A stretch of DNA of 64,000 nt from Wolfiporia cocos. Its lineage: Eukaryota > Basidiomycota > Agaricomycetes > Polyporales > Phaeolaceae. Every line of letters begins with the position of its first letter. Position 1 is the stretch's first letter. A program made the position numbers and the translations under genes. Location: positions 372,001-436,000 of the forward strand of contig JACCLO010000004.1 in NCBI GenBank assembly GCA_029448655.1, read 5' to 3'. Below the pieces are notes generated by a model. It was not told the origin of the DNA. It did not search any database and was given only the letters and a program-made list of their open reading frames with translations. This document shows positions 11,054 through 21,232 of this stretch, piece by piece.

Positions 11054-13350
11054 ATGTCGACACACGCAACCTACGAAATGACTACCGTCATAATCGACCC
11101 CCCCAATCTCGCATCGAACCCCATATCACCAATTTCCGACACCGCACCTCCCTTATCTCCTTCGCTCGAATGGATCGAGGAAGAACCAGGAGAGTTCTTG
11201 GTACGACGAAAGGAAGCGGCAGTAGACGGCAAGGGATCCGTAATCGAGGAAACCCCAGCCGAAGAGATGAAGGAAGCCGAAAGACGTGTAGCCAGTCTGG
11301 AAGCTACAATTTGCCGACTGGAGGATGAAATTACATCCCTCCGAAGGGAATCACTTCCCCCGAGTACACCGACACACGAATTCGATTCACGTCGGATCGA
11401 ACCCCGAACGTTCGAAGGCGGCATCACCGCCCTGGAATGGATCGCCCATATGGAGTCGTACTTCAATTTCGCTAAAATAACCGAAAACGAAGATCGAATC
11501 TGGCTAGCGCTAGAATTACTGCGCAATAATGCCCTCCACCATATGGCTATAATCATAAGCCATGAACGGGAACCTATCCGGAGAACATGGGACTACTTCG
11601 TCGCTTGCCTTTTATGGTTTAGCAGAGAAGAGACGAACCGAGAAATAGCCCGAATACAAATCAAGGGATACCTTAGCGACCCCGGCCGAGCAATGATAAA
11701 ATACAATCTCGAAGAATGGATTGTTTCCATTCAAACTCTAGGCCGACTCGCCGATTTAGACACCAAAGACATGATATCCGTAATCGAGGATGTCCTGCCG
11801 GAGGGGATTAAAAAATATATTCCCTCCAACTCAAAGAACGAGTTCTGGACCGTCTATTTCGACAACGCAGTGTTGCTATTGCGACACTTGGGTCCCGATA
11901 CAAGGGAAGACTCGAAAAAGGAAACTGGTAGCCCAGAACCTGATAAGGTCTCGGGAAATACTACTGCGGCGAATAATGCCGTATACTACCGAGAAGTAGC
12001 CGAAACCCCGCGTATTAGCAATAGGCAGTGTCACGGATCTCCTTGTGACGTCTTATCCCTAAGGTTCAAGCTTGTCGCACTAGACTTAGGTCGCAAACCA
12101 ACTAGGAAGCGACTTATTCAAGGCAAGCAGGTGGCAAAGAGGTAAAGGGTGGAGAGGAAATAGGGAAAGGGAAAACGCTCCCAACACTCATAGTAGAATG
12201 CTTAGATTATTGAGTCTAAGGTTTTAGACCCTAGACCATCTGGTTATATACATGTCTGAGACCTTGTACTACTGGTAGAAGTGTCTACCCTAAATGGTAG
12301 GTGGTCTGTGCGCATAGGATGGTGTCATAATTGCCTGTAATGGCATCATAATGGGTGATAGTGGTGCCATAAGGTACCTTGTCTATCTTTAGCCTGGTTT
12401 GTAAGTAAAATGCTATAGTTAGCATTGGTTTGTAAGTAATGACCTCAGAACCGCATCATGTGTGATGTCATAGTGGAGCTGTGGTCTAGACGATGATATC
12501 ATATAGCTCTGGCCTCTGTGATATATGTAATACCTGTGGGAGGGGTAACTATGTAGATAGGTTTCAGCCCTGTAATTGGACCTGCTAAGTATAGACCTCT
12601 AAAGATAGGCCTGTGATGTCATAGACTGGACCTGTATGGGCCCTGATGTCATGATGATGTCAGTGATCTGGACTCTTGATGATGTCATGCCTCAGGAGGC
12701 CTTTGACGACTAAGTCATTAACCAGATAAGATCTTGGGCACCTGACAAGGCGCCTGTGTTGGTACCTAGTGCCGCTATCTAATCTAGAAGTTTGGTGTAG
12801 GTCACGTGACCTCAATTCAGTAGGTCACGTGATCCGATAACTTTTGGGACGCTGTAGCGCCTTCAGTTATAAGGCTAGTACCCGCATATAGGGGTCTAAA
12901 AGGCTAAAATGGGGGATGCACGAATAAATCTGTGACAGGCAGTCCGATTGTAGACGCCACCCTGGCGTCCACATATGGAAAAACTGTCCTGAAAATTGGT
13001 CTAATACAAAGGGTAAAGAGGCGAAAAATACTCGAAGTGGCTCTGAACTAGTGTCGCTGGCAAGCACACTAAGTGGTACAATAAGGGGAACCAATCCGGG
13101 AGAATCGAAAAAGAAGACCAACCGGAGGATGCCGAAGAATACGGAGATCGAAGAAGATTCTCTAAAGGGTTCAAGAATCGAAGAAGATTCGAACCAGGTC
13201 CCCACCGACCAATCAGACGAAAAACGTCAAAGAAGGGAGACGGTTACTCCTTTCAACTACATTTTCGCACGCACCATAGGAGATGAGCAAACCTCGGAAG
13301 AAATAGAACGGCTAAACATATTTCGACCGAGATCACCAGCAAAGCTCTAG
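11054..13350 (+). CDS. Gag protein of element G, split by a solo LTR
   Basis: The first part is 11054-12028. Removing the 909-bp solo LTR and one TSD copy brings the frame back, and it continues 12943-13350, giving about 461 aa. Residues 70-100 look like a coiled coil; residues 110-300 match the retrotransposon Gag domain of elements B and D (FEGGITALEWIAHMESYF, LGRLADLD, DVLPEGIKKYI). Just after the junction a Cys/His motif CRRHPGVHIWKNC fits a C-x2-H-x3-H-x4-C zinc knuckle. The frame had no stop before the LTR arrived; the insertion now truncates it. Gag forms the particle and binds RNA, here presumably with enzymes supplied by related elements. Confidence 0.8.
12029..12937 (-). repeat. S-family solo LTR inside the element G gag
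   Basis: 909 bp, minus orientation, TGTCACGG...CTGTGACA, TSD GGCAG (12024-12028 and 12938-12942). A second copy in the opposite orientation is at 62427-63333. Confidence 0.95.
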
Positions 13351-16207
13351 GCCGAGCTGTTGCGCCAATCGCCAGGCGACTCTATCGAAGGGCTGGCCCC
13401 TTTCCACTCCTAAATCGGATAAAAGCCGACATCCGAACCTTGACCGTGAAGACAAGACGATCTCTCACGGTTAATAACTCTACAATGTAATTGTATATAC
13501 CTTCATACGATGTACTAGAGTACAAAGACCCGCTGTTACAGAATACAACTAGATGAAAAACATCGAATAGTGTGCGGTATTCTGGGTCTATAAAAAACAA
13601 AATGCAGAAGGAGCATTCAGCATAATAGATGGAAGCAGAAGGTTACACCCGACATAACTGTGTCATAAGGGTCAGACCGACCCACCGACGGCGAAAGCAG
13701 AATAGTCGAGGAAACCTATAACCAGCCAAAGTCATAACATCGGAAAGTAAAGCCATAAAGGAGGCTTGCAACCTCCTTATAAGGCCCAAAGACGATATAA
13801 CCGACTACGACTGATAACCGCCCTAAATCTCATAATACACGAGATTAAAAGGCAACTGCCAAAACTATCATAACGGCGAAAAATGCCATAATATGCGAAT
13901 GCGCGAAGGTCTTTTGTCGGACCATTCGAGGAGGAAACAGTTAAACTCCCGAAGAATAAAGACTATATACGGAATCTCCAACTAGGCATTAAGAGTGGAG
14001 ATTGAAACCGAATACCGTAGTTATCGGCTGACAAGCCTTTAACGAAAGTATAATTACACCAAGCTGATAAGGCATAGTAACGTACGATACCTGACAAGGG
14101 TCTACGTAAGAAGCACGGGACTATAAGTGCGAAAAAGCACGATGTCTCAAGATAATAAGCGGTGGTTTCGTGCGAAACCCCCTTAAATCGAAAAAGCTTC
14201 GAATACTAAAGCTGCATAATATACGAATGGCAATGGAACCTCTGCCCAGGCGGTCAGAATTTTAAGGAGGGGGTGGACACCCTTCAAAGTTCATTTACCC
14301 GCAATACTCAAGGTTAATCCAGCCATGTATACGCTAAGCGATAGATTACGAAAACGAAGACTATCAAAGGCTTAACTCTCTAAATACGAGCCAGAAAGTA
14401 GACACCCAAGTAGTAATCGAAGAACAGAATAGACAATAAGACAAGGGCACCTGAACAAGGACCTTAACAATCCATAAAGGGGATCAGTATCAAGAATAGA
14501 TTGACGACAGTCGATAAAAATATTCATAACACGATCTATAACCCCAAGGATTAATGTCGAACCAGGCAAACATCCGAAAAATAATCCTAGACCACACCAG
14601 TAGCAGTCTAATAGCCACAAGGTCGTTGAACATTCCGATCCCAAGGCAATTAAAGACAACTCATAAGCAGCTGAAAAGCGCATAATGACGAGTTTAAGCC
14701 TACATACATCGGTGGTCAACACATAGGATTAAACGATGAAGTTACATCAGTTTCCCTGAAACAAGACAAGTCGAATAGAGCATAACGACGTCCACTTTCC
14801 CAAGTAGACATAACAAGACGCGTATTGGCTGTACATTAAAGCCGATGATAGTCTGTCAATATAAGACACGCATCTAAGTCGAAAAGGACTTTCCATAACC
14901 AGGAAAGGGATAGCTCGAAAACGACATAATACGTCGAATAGGAAAACGTAACTATAATATCGAGGATAATAAAGCCTATAAGGACAAAGCATGCACCATG
15001 ACCTGACAAGGCATGGTAATCCGACAATGGTTTTAAGTGAAAAACCCTAGAATAAACACATGGAACCTAATTCTCAGGCAACCTTGGAGGTGAGGGACCA
15101 ACGGTGCCAGTGCAACGTGGGCCGAAAGGCAGCGGGCGCATTGGAGTGCTGAAGGTCAGCCATAACGGGAAAAGGGAACCTAAAGGTCGAATCATGACCT
15201 AATAGGGCCAGTAACTTAGAAAACCGGAAAAAGGAAAACGGTCAGGTCCCCAGAGCACTAGTAACCTAATAAAGGCCATACTCTATAAATCAGGCGTAAA
15301 AAGCCATAAAGAGTCAACCTATACGGTGAAAAGCTCGAAGGACAAAGAACCAATATTCCCTATAAATCTAGCACAAGTCCAACGCATACGGGAAACCACT
15401 CTATAATAAAAATATCGAATCATAACGCCATAAACAGGCAGAGGAGATATTAAGAGATGGTCAATCCTAGTCAGACAAGTACATAAAGAGAATATAACTC
15501 GAACTAAGACCGATCCTGGAAATTCATAACTCGACGAAAGCATAACAACGCCTAGTCACGTGACCTATCCGAACAAAGGATAGCTCCAACCTTAAAACGA
15601 CCCAGATTAGCTCAATAAGAGGTAGATTCGAACGAGAATCAAGCCGACAGGCCCTCATAACCAAGAGCATATAATCTGCCCATAAACCCATTTGAACCAC
15701 GGTGATAGCGGTAATCCAAGTAACAACCATCGGTTAAAACGACTATAAAAACGTCATAAAAACCTCCATCAAGGCTTGAAAATGTCCCCAAAAGTGACAA
15801 TAACGTCACAACAGAGATTGCAAGGCAGCGTATCGATAAGTGCCCGTAGAACGTCGATTAAATACCTTTGGATAAGCAAGGACGCACGCCGAATCTCTAA
15901 GACTAGCCACTAGAAGGACAAGTAAAGTCGAAGGAGGCCAGACAACAGCCGTTACCATAGATCAAGTTACGATGGAAAACCCGCAATAACCATACGTCAA
16001 GTAGACGATAAGCAAGGCCACGACACCTTAATTTTTTCACTATCTATAAACAAGTCAGATAGTAATCAGAAGCCATGCTACAGCCATAAGCATATCAAGT
16101 CTACAAGGTTCAATATATTCGGGATAACCGAAGAAAATCTGCGTAAAAGCATCAACGGGCTCGTAACAATAGAATCCAGCTATCGTTACAAGCAGGTTTT
16201 ATAATAC
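13351..16207 (+). ncRNA. Element G 3' noncoding hairpin array
   Basis: No coding frame on the element strand over 2.86 kb. Instead many short perfect inverted repeats with A-rich loops: GGAGG/CCTCC (about 13762), ATCTC/GAGAT (about 13829), GTTTC/GAAAC (about 14166), CGAC/GTCG (about 14919), GGTC/GACC (about 15185), CTATCC/GGATAG (about 15565), GATTC/GAATC (about 15626). The density resembles element N internal sequence. The label marks a proposed structured RNA region; chance hairpins cannot be excluded by eye. Confidence 0.35.
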
Positions 16208-16245
16208 TTCAACAGGGTCGTTGAACAACTCTAAGGGGGGAGTGA
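16208..16245 (+). promoter_or_regulatory. Pre-PPT hairpin and polypurine tract (element G)
   Basis: TTCAAC (16208-16213), loop AGGGTC, GTTGAA (16220-16225), then AAGGGGGGAGTGA directly before the 3' LTR. Confidence 0.8.
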
Positions 16246-16900
16246 TGTCACAAGAATTTCCCTGCATTTACTGCAATTTTCCTGGGATTAATAGCAATTA
16301 TCTACGCAATACGTCCTATAACCCGTCATAACCCGGCACCTAACGAATAGTTAGAATCATGCCGATTGATGGCCGCGTTATCTCCCATGACGACGGTATC
16401 TAATCACGGATCTGTTCCCGTGCATATCACAAGCTTAGCCGCTAGCCAATCGGACATCTCGTCCGTATCACATCAGCACCACAACGTCAGCGGACCGCGC
16501 ATAATGTCACGCGTTGGTTTACTAAGACATAGCGCCCTTAACGCTACTGGGCGACGCACAACGCCGACAACCTATATCCCGGTTGATCGGCATATACCAT
16601 TATCGCGTATTACTCAGTCCCATAATGACAGGGGTCCTGTAGTAGAATACGTACCGAAGTAGATTATGTAATAAGGCTGTTAGGGGTCTTATAATACATG
16701 TATATATACTGGTTCGCTAAGTCGTTAGAGACTTAGCTCTATTCATAAACAATTGCCTACGGGTTAACCACCCAACCGCCTAGCCTGCTGCTTACTCGCT
16801 TACTCCTAAGTTCTCGCCTATCGACGACTACAGAAGACGCTAACGCTGTACAAGAAGCCTCTTAGCTGAAGCATAGAGTGAGTAGTAGAGTCTTGTGTCA
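16246..16900 (+). repeat. 3' LTR of element G
   Basis: Same 655 bp as the 5' LTR, with no difference noticed. Followed by the TSD TTTGG. Confidence 0.9.
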
Positions 16901-17400
16901 TTTGGCTCCCTTACTGGTAACCAAACAAAGCATGTATATAAGTAGGGCTATCACTACGGATAAGCCTTAGATTTGTTCTCTGCTATCGCATAGTTACATA
17001 ACATTCCTACTGCGCCTACAAGCGTTCCCTCACCAGCTTCAACAACCCCTTCAAGTCGTTATCAAGCTATAGTGTGAGTCCCACAACCTTGTTTGTGTCA
17101 AGAGGAAGGGAAAACAAGGGACACACGCTATTGATACGCGTTCCCTTGAAGTGTAGCGGAGGTCGTCAAGACTTCCAGAATCACACTTCATTCGGCATCC
17201 TCGCACATCGCAGAATTCACACCGGTCCCAAACCGGTCCCCCCGAATTGAAATCGACAACCTCGCACGCCAATTGCAAGAATTGTCACGAGACTCGCTAT
17301 CTCACTTACGATTTCACTCCAATACGACATTTTCTCTGTGGGGAGAACAACTGTATTTGGAAATTCACACTAGCAGTAAAATGCGATCGTCCGCAAAAGG

Positions 17401-17450
17401 CTTCAAAAGGAAACTCGAAAATCCTCCGAAGTAACAGATGAGCCCCATCT
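17401..17450 (+). ncRNA. Structured module copy 1 (element N)
   Basis: Order: stem A CTTC/GAAG, 3-nt spacer, stem B AGGA/TCCT, 10-nt loop AACTCGAAAA, 2-nt spacer, close A, linker TAAC, stem C AGATG/CATCT with loop AGCCC. A further 6-bp stem TCCGAT/ATCGGA follows at 17465-17482. Confidence 0.6.
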
Positions 17451-18218
17451 TTTAGGACAATCACTCCGATTTGGCAATCGGATATCATTACAACTGCTTG
17501 GTTTACGGAAACCTACGTCGTCGAGACACGTAATAAATAAATCCGGATCTGTTTCCTATCTTCCGATTAGGAATACATCTCGTCACTACACCGAACAAGA
17601 GCCTGAGAAACTCTTCGGTATCGACAAACTAGGGCATGGGAAACCTTAGTATTGACACAGACTCACTGTCTGTGCGACCCCTGGGCTCAGGGGGATCCAT
17701 ACAGGCCTACAATCGAGGCTACAAGGCACCGCGCCAGCGCTGAACGCAGAGGCTCATGCACGCATGTCATACGTCGAGATGGCAGCGGCGGCTCACAGAC
17801 AAGGTAGACGAGATATGGGCCCCGGGCCAGTAGATCACACAGCGTTAAGCGAGAAAGGGTTATGCACCATTGTCGAGAATCTGAGAGATGGGGTGTAAGC
17901 CCGCATCTCGTCGTATTATATACATGCTTGTGTATACTACCGAGACCGCCCTAAAGTAGTGGTCTGTGCACCGCTATCTAATGGGTCATGTGCTAGGTAA
18001 CGAGACATGTAACAATGTGACCATATGTGACGGTACCTGAGGCGCGCGCTACCCTACAGCGCTAACCAAACGACCAGGTGACCTGCAATAACTGGGAGAC
18101 GCCGGAGGTGGCTACAGCGCAGAGACGCGGCGTACGCCTAGCGCCGCGCGTGCGTCCTATAGCGAGGGAGTCCAAACCTGCATAGAGAAAGTCTGTGACA
18201 TTACCCCCCCTCTCGAAA

Positions 18219-18236
18219 AACGTCGTCCCTGACGTT
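18219..18236 (-). promoter_or_regulatory. Pre-PPT hairpin of TRIM-2
   Basis: On the minus strand AACGTC, loop AGGGAC, GACGTT: a perfect 6-bp stem followed by the purine tract at 18201-18211. Confidence 0.8.
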
Positions 18237-18967
18237 CTACCTTGAATCCTACGACGCTCGCTACCTTGGTTGCTTGTTTGACTCGAGGCCCATTCCTTCT
18301 TCGCGGAGGATGGGGAGCATCCAGGAGCACGGTCCGTCCGCCGGTGGTGGAGCGAAGTGAGCTAGCCTTCAGGAGACATTGGGAGCAAACCGACCATCCC
18401 TGTTTCCTTACATCCCGCGACGTGAGTTGGCGAGGCGCGCCAGCGGTGAGCGTATTGGTACATGTCAAAGTTCATGACTTGCGCCGACTTAGCTACGCGT
18501 GGCCCACCGACCTCGGGGTATGTGGTTCGCTCGTTGGTATTCGGTAGTCTGTCGTGGTGGATTGCTTTCTGACCTTCGTGATCGTCGGTGTGGGGTTGGG
18601 TACCCTTGCGGGACCCTTCGCATACCCACTGATCATCAGTTCTTGGTGATACCCTGCCGCCCAGGGGTAAGTGGCCGGACTGCCCTAGACCTCCACACGC
18701 GCGCGCATTCCCTTTGCAGGGGTGACGGCGGCGGGTCCTCAAACGGGGCTTACGTCGGTCGACCCCTTCTACCTTGCGTTCGAAAGGGGGCGGTCTTGCT
18801 TACTCACTCCGCACGGGTACTTCGCCTGGTGTAACGCTTCGTGGGGGCTCGTAAAACTACGGACCTCTGGCGCTTCTACCAGAGGCTGCCCCGCCGCGTT
18901 GCCATGGCACCCTGTACGTGGAGAACCCTCGGCCCCAACGCAGTTCGCGCCGGAGGGGAGGTAAGAT

Positions 18968-18979
18968 ATCTCTCAGATT
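18968..18979 (-). promoter_or_regulatory. Self-primer binding site of TRIM-2
   Basis: The minus-strand site AATCTGAGAGAT, next to the LTR, is complementary to ATCTCTCAGATT in the LTR (plus coordinates 19206-19217), 12 nt. Confidence 0.8.
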
Positions 18980-19533
18980 ATGACACAGACTCACTGTCTG
19001 TGCGACCCCTGGGCTCAGGGGGATCCATACAGGCCTACAATCGAGGCTACAAGGCACCGCGCCAGCGCTGAACGCAGAGGCTCATGCACGCATGTCATAC
19101 GTCGAGATGGCAGCGGCGGCTCACAGACAAGGTAGACGAGATATGGGCCCCGGGCCAGTAGATCACACAGCGTTAAGCGAGAAAGGGTTATGCACCATTG
19201 TCGAGAATCTGAGAGATGGGGTGTAAGCCCGCATCTCGTCGTATTATATACATGCTTGTGTATACTACCGAGACCGCCCTAAAGTAGTGGTCTGTGCACC
19301 GCTATCTAATGGGTCATGTGCTAGGTAACGAGACATGTAACAATGTGACCATATGTGACGGTACCTGAGGCGCGCGCTACCCTACAGCGCTAACCAAACG
19401 ACCAGGTGACCTGCAATAACTGGGAGACGCCGGAGGTGGCTACAGCGCAGAGACGCGGCGTACGCCTAGCGCCGCGCGTGCGTCCTATAGCGAGGGAGTC
19501 CAAACCTGCATAGAGAAAGTCTGTGACAAGTAT

Positions 19534-20599
19534 AAAAATCTGGTCGCATATGCGAGCGACCCGGATAAAGCCGTACATGGATATATGACAAACAATACCT
19601 TCGGCCCACATCCACCCACCCTTATTTAGGTTATAGAGGCGGTTTAACCTCTTTAAAAACCAAAACCAACGGAATAGGTTTGATCGGGAGATCAAACGTG
19701 GAAGAGGGGGTGAGAACCCTAAATCCGCATTCTGGACCTTCAAAAGTCCGCTATCCCATGCTTACAACAGTACCTTACGGTCTTGAAAGCACCAAACGAC
19801 ATGCACTAAGAGGCTTGATTACCCTCGTTCATGTTCGTACTGTCCTATTCGTATATGGACGACAACCCTGTAATAGGAATATAGTAGCTATCTATCCAAT
19901 AGCGAAATACATTCTTCCCCAACGATCATCCCAGTTCCCACGCTTACAATGTCATACTTAATCGAAGAACGACTTTAACAACATACAAGCACATTGGAAA
20001 CTACCGTCATCGCCACCACGTGACTTCAGCCCTTACGGGATACGCCTATACGAGACAACTCCTGACAAGGATGTATGTTCTCACGGTTACCCAATAAGGC
20101 CTCACTACGGCAACGACACTACAGTATCAGGGAATACAATCATAAGCATTGACCATAATGCACAATGATTAGTACCTATACAATGGGGTTTTACACGAGA
20201 AGCCTACTCGTTAATAAATAGTGCATACAACCACGAAGGCACAGCTTCATCCCGGAACCTTACGACTCCGAAGAGATTGCTACATAGAAGCAATCTAACT
20301 AGGGGACACAACCCCTGTAACAAATGGGCATTGACAAATGTCACACGCTTAGTACTTGCGATACTAGGGAGGCGACGCCTCATAAACGTTCATAAGGCGA
20401 CGCCCTTTAATAACCGTTCAACCGCATAAGTCGTACAAAGTAGGATTACCCCTGTACAAGCAACAAGCCTAAGACACCCGCTATTCGAATGAAAGGAACC
20501 AGCTACTCCATTCACCGATATACAGCAATAGACGTCGAAAAAGCACCGCTATGCTACATTCAAAGGGTACTACGCATAAGCCACTATAACCGCCCAAGG
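19534..20599 (+). ncRNA. Element N internal segment 3, hairpin-rich
   Basis: No coding frame of a known family. Perfect hairpins include GTCGC/GCGAC (about 19545), AGAGG/CCTCT (about 19635), GTTTGATC/GATCAAAC (about 19678-19697), GGAC/GTCC (about 19735), AGATTGCT/AGCAATCT (about 20274-20296) and GAGGCG/CGCCTC (about 20369-20381). A structured transcript is inferred, not shown. Confidence 0.35.
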
Positions 20600-20649
20600 A
20601 CTCGAAGAGAAACTAGAAAATCTCCAGAGTTAACAGAAGAGCCCCTTCT
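20600..20649 (+). ncRNA. Structured module copy 2 (element N)
   Basis: Stem A ACTC/GAGT, spacer GAA, stem B GAGA/TCTC, loop AACTAGAAAA, spacer CA, linker TAAC, stem C AGAAG/CTTCT with loop AGCCC. All spacings equal those of copy 1 while every stem has a different sequence. Confidence 0.65.
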
Positions 20650-20833
20650 TACAGGTATCCGGCACAATGCTATCCGAAACACGTACAACGACACAATGCA
20701 CCCTCTAATACGCTTGGCAAGCTATTAGAGAGACAGATTACTAGTAGATTTCAAAGGCACTATATGATGAACATTTCCATATCGCCTTCTACTACGAGTA
20801 AAGTCATAAGCAAAAGCAACAATCCGACCAAGG

Positions 20834-20883
20834 TCGCGAAAAGGCACTAGAACACCTTCAGCGATAACAGGAGAGTCCCTCCT
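20834..20883 (+). ncRNA. Structured module copy 3 (element N)
   Basis: Stem A TCGC/GCGA, spacer GAA, stem B AAGG/CCTT, loop CACTAGAACA, spacer CA, linker TAAC, stem C AGGAG/CTCCT with loop AGTCC. Same geometry as copies 1 and 2. Confidence 0.65.
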
Positions 20884-20944
20884 TCTAGGATCCGCGTGCA
20901 CAATGACAATACACTCAAGTAACAAGACTACACCTCCCCAACAA

Positions 20945-21160
20945 CGGCATTTGACCTCTCGGTCATCACGCGTTGATAATCGCTAGTAATGGCATTTAGC
21001 ACTTCGCTATCACGCGTTACAAATCACTATAAGGAATACAATCGCTATCCCATTCAACGCTCAGGTTCCACTACAAAGTCCTGAAACTCCCATTTATCCC
21101 TGTTCAATTAACAAAATTGAAGCAGCACCTTAACGGCATTTGACACTTCGTCATCACGCG
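20945..21160 (+). repeat. Three related GGCATTT...ATCACGCGTT units
   Basis: GGCATTTGAC/GGCATTTAGC followed by a tiny variable hairpin and TCATCACGCGTT or CTATCACGCGTT occurs at about 20946, 20990 and 21133. The small stems differ (GACC/GGTC, AGC/GCT, GAC/GTC), as in the larger modules. Confidence 0.5.
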
Positions 21161-21195
21161 TTATACCGCTCTTGGGACGTACATAATGAGGAATA

Positions 21196-21232
21196 GTTTC
21201 ATCAGGGACGATGAAACCTAAAGCGGGGGTAA
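21196..21232 (+). promoter_or_regulatory. Pre-PPT hairpin and polypurine tract (element N)
   Basis: GTTTCATC (21196-21203), loop AGGGAC, GATGAAAC (21210-21217): 8 bp, then AAAGCGGGGGTAA. Element B has nearly the same sequence at this place. Confidence 0.85.

Larger units (their letters stand above)
9030..16900 (+). mobile_element. Element G: gag-only LTR retrotransposon (7.9 kb)
   Basis: Two 655-bp LTRs (9030-9684 and 16246-16900), identical as far as I could compare, with TSD TTTGG (9025-9029 and 16901-16905). The internal region holds a 1.4-kb leader, one Gag gene (interrupted later by a solo LTR) and about 2.9 kb without coding frames but rich in small hairpins. No protease, RT or integrase is present. 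It is recent and non-autonomous, and keeps the primer site, leader motifs, polypurine tract and pre-PPT hairpin of the autonomous elements. Confidence 0.9.
8527..17100 (+). repeat. B-family solo LTR in element N, interrupted by element G
   Basis: 8527-9029 and 16906-17100 together match the 699-bp LTRs of element B (start TGTCACAGATTTGGG, end TTTGTGTCA). The TSD is AGAGG (8522-8526 and 17101-17105). No B internal sequence is attached, so it is a solo LTR. Confidence 0.9.
17653..19528 (-). mobile_element. TRIM-2: miniature LTR retrotransposon (1.88 kb) inside element N
   Basis: Two 548-bp LTRs (17653-18200 and 18981-19528), with no difference noticed, flank 780 bp. The TSD is AGTAT (17648-17652 and 19529-19533). 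On the minus strand the polypurine tract GGGGGGGTAA touches the LTR at 18200, the pre-PPT hairpin is at 18219-18236, and the primer site is next to the other LTR. The internal part carries the CCTGCAAAGGG leader motif (18710-18720, minus). The minus-strand frames inside show no known domain. Confidence 0.9.

Noticed and set aside
10268..16207. Hammerhead ribozymes, because CTGACAAGG-type words recur with GAAA-like stretches
   Set aside because: The hammerhead core needs CTGANGA; the repeated word has A in place of the invariant G, and no three-way junction was found.
9150..16662. Identical 98-aa frames at 9150-9446 and 16366-16662
   Set aside because: They lie inside the two LTRs of element G and are identical only because the LTRs are. 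Composition is not protein-like.
18157..18834. TRIM-2 internal frames on both strands
   Set aside because: Overlapping frames on opposite strands with no family signature; the element is treated as noncoding.
17401..20883. CRISPR array, because of repeated units
   Set aside because: The units are few, unevenly spaced and conserved in structure rather than sequence, and the locus is eukaryotic.
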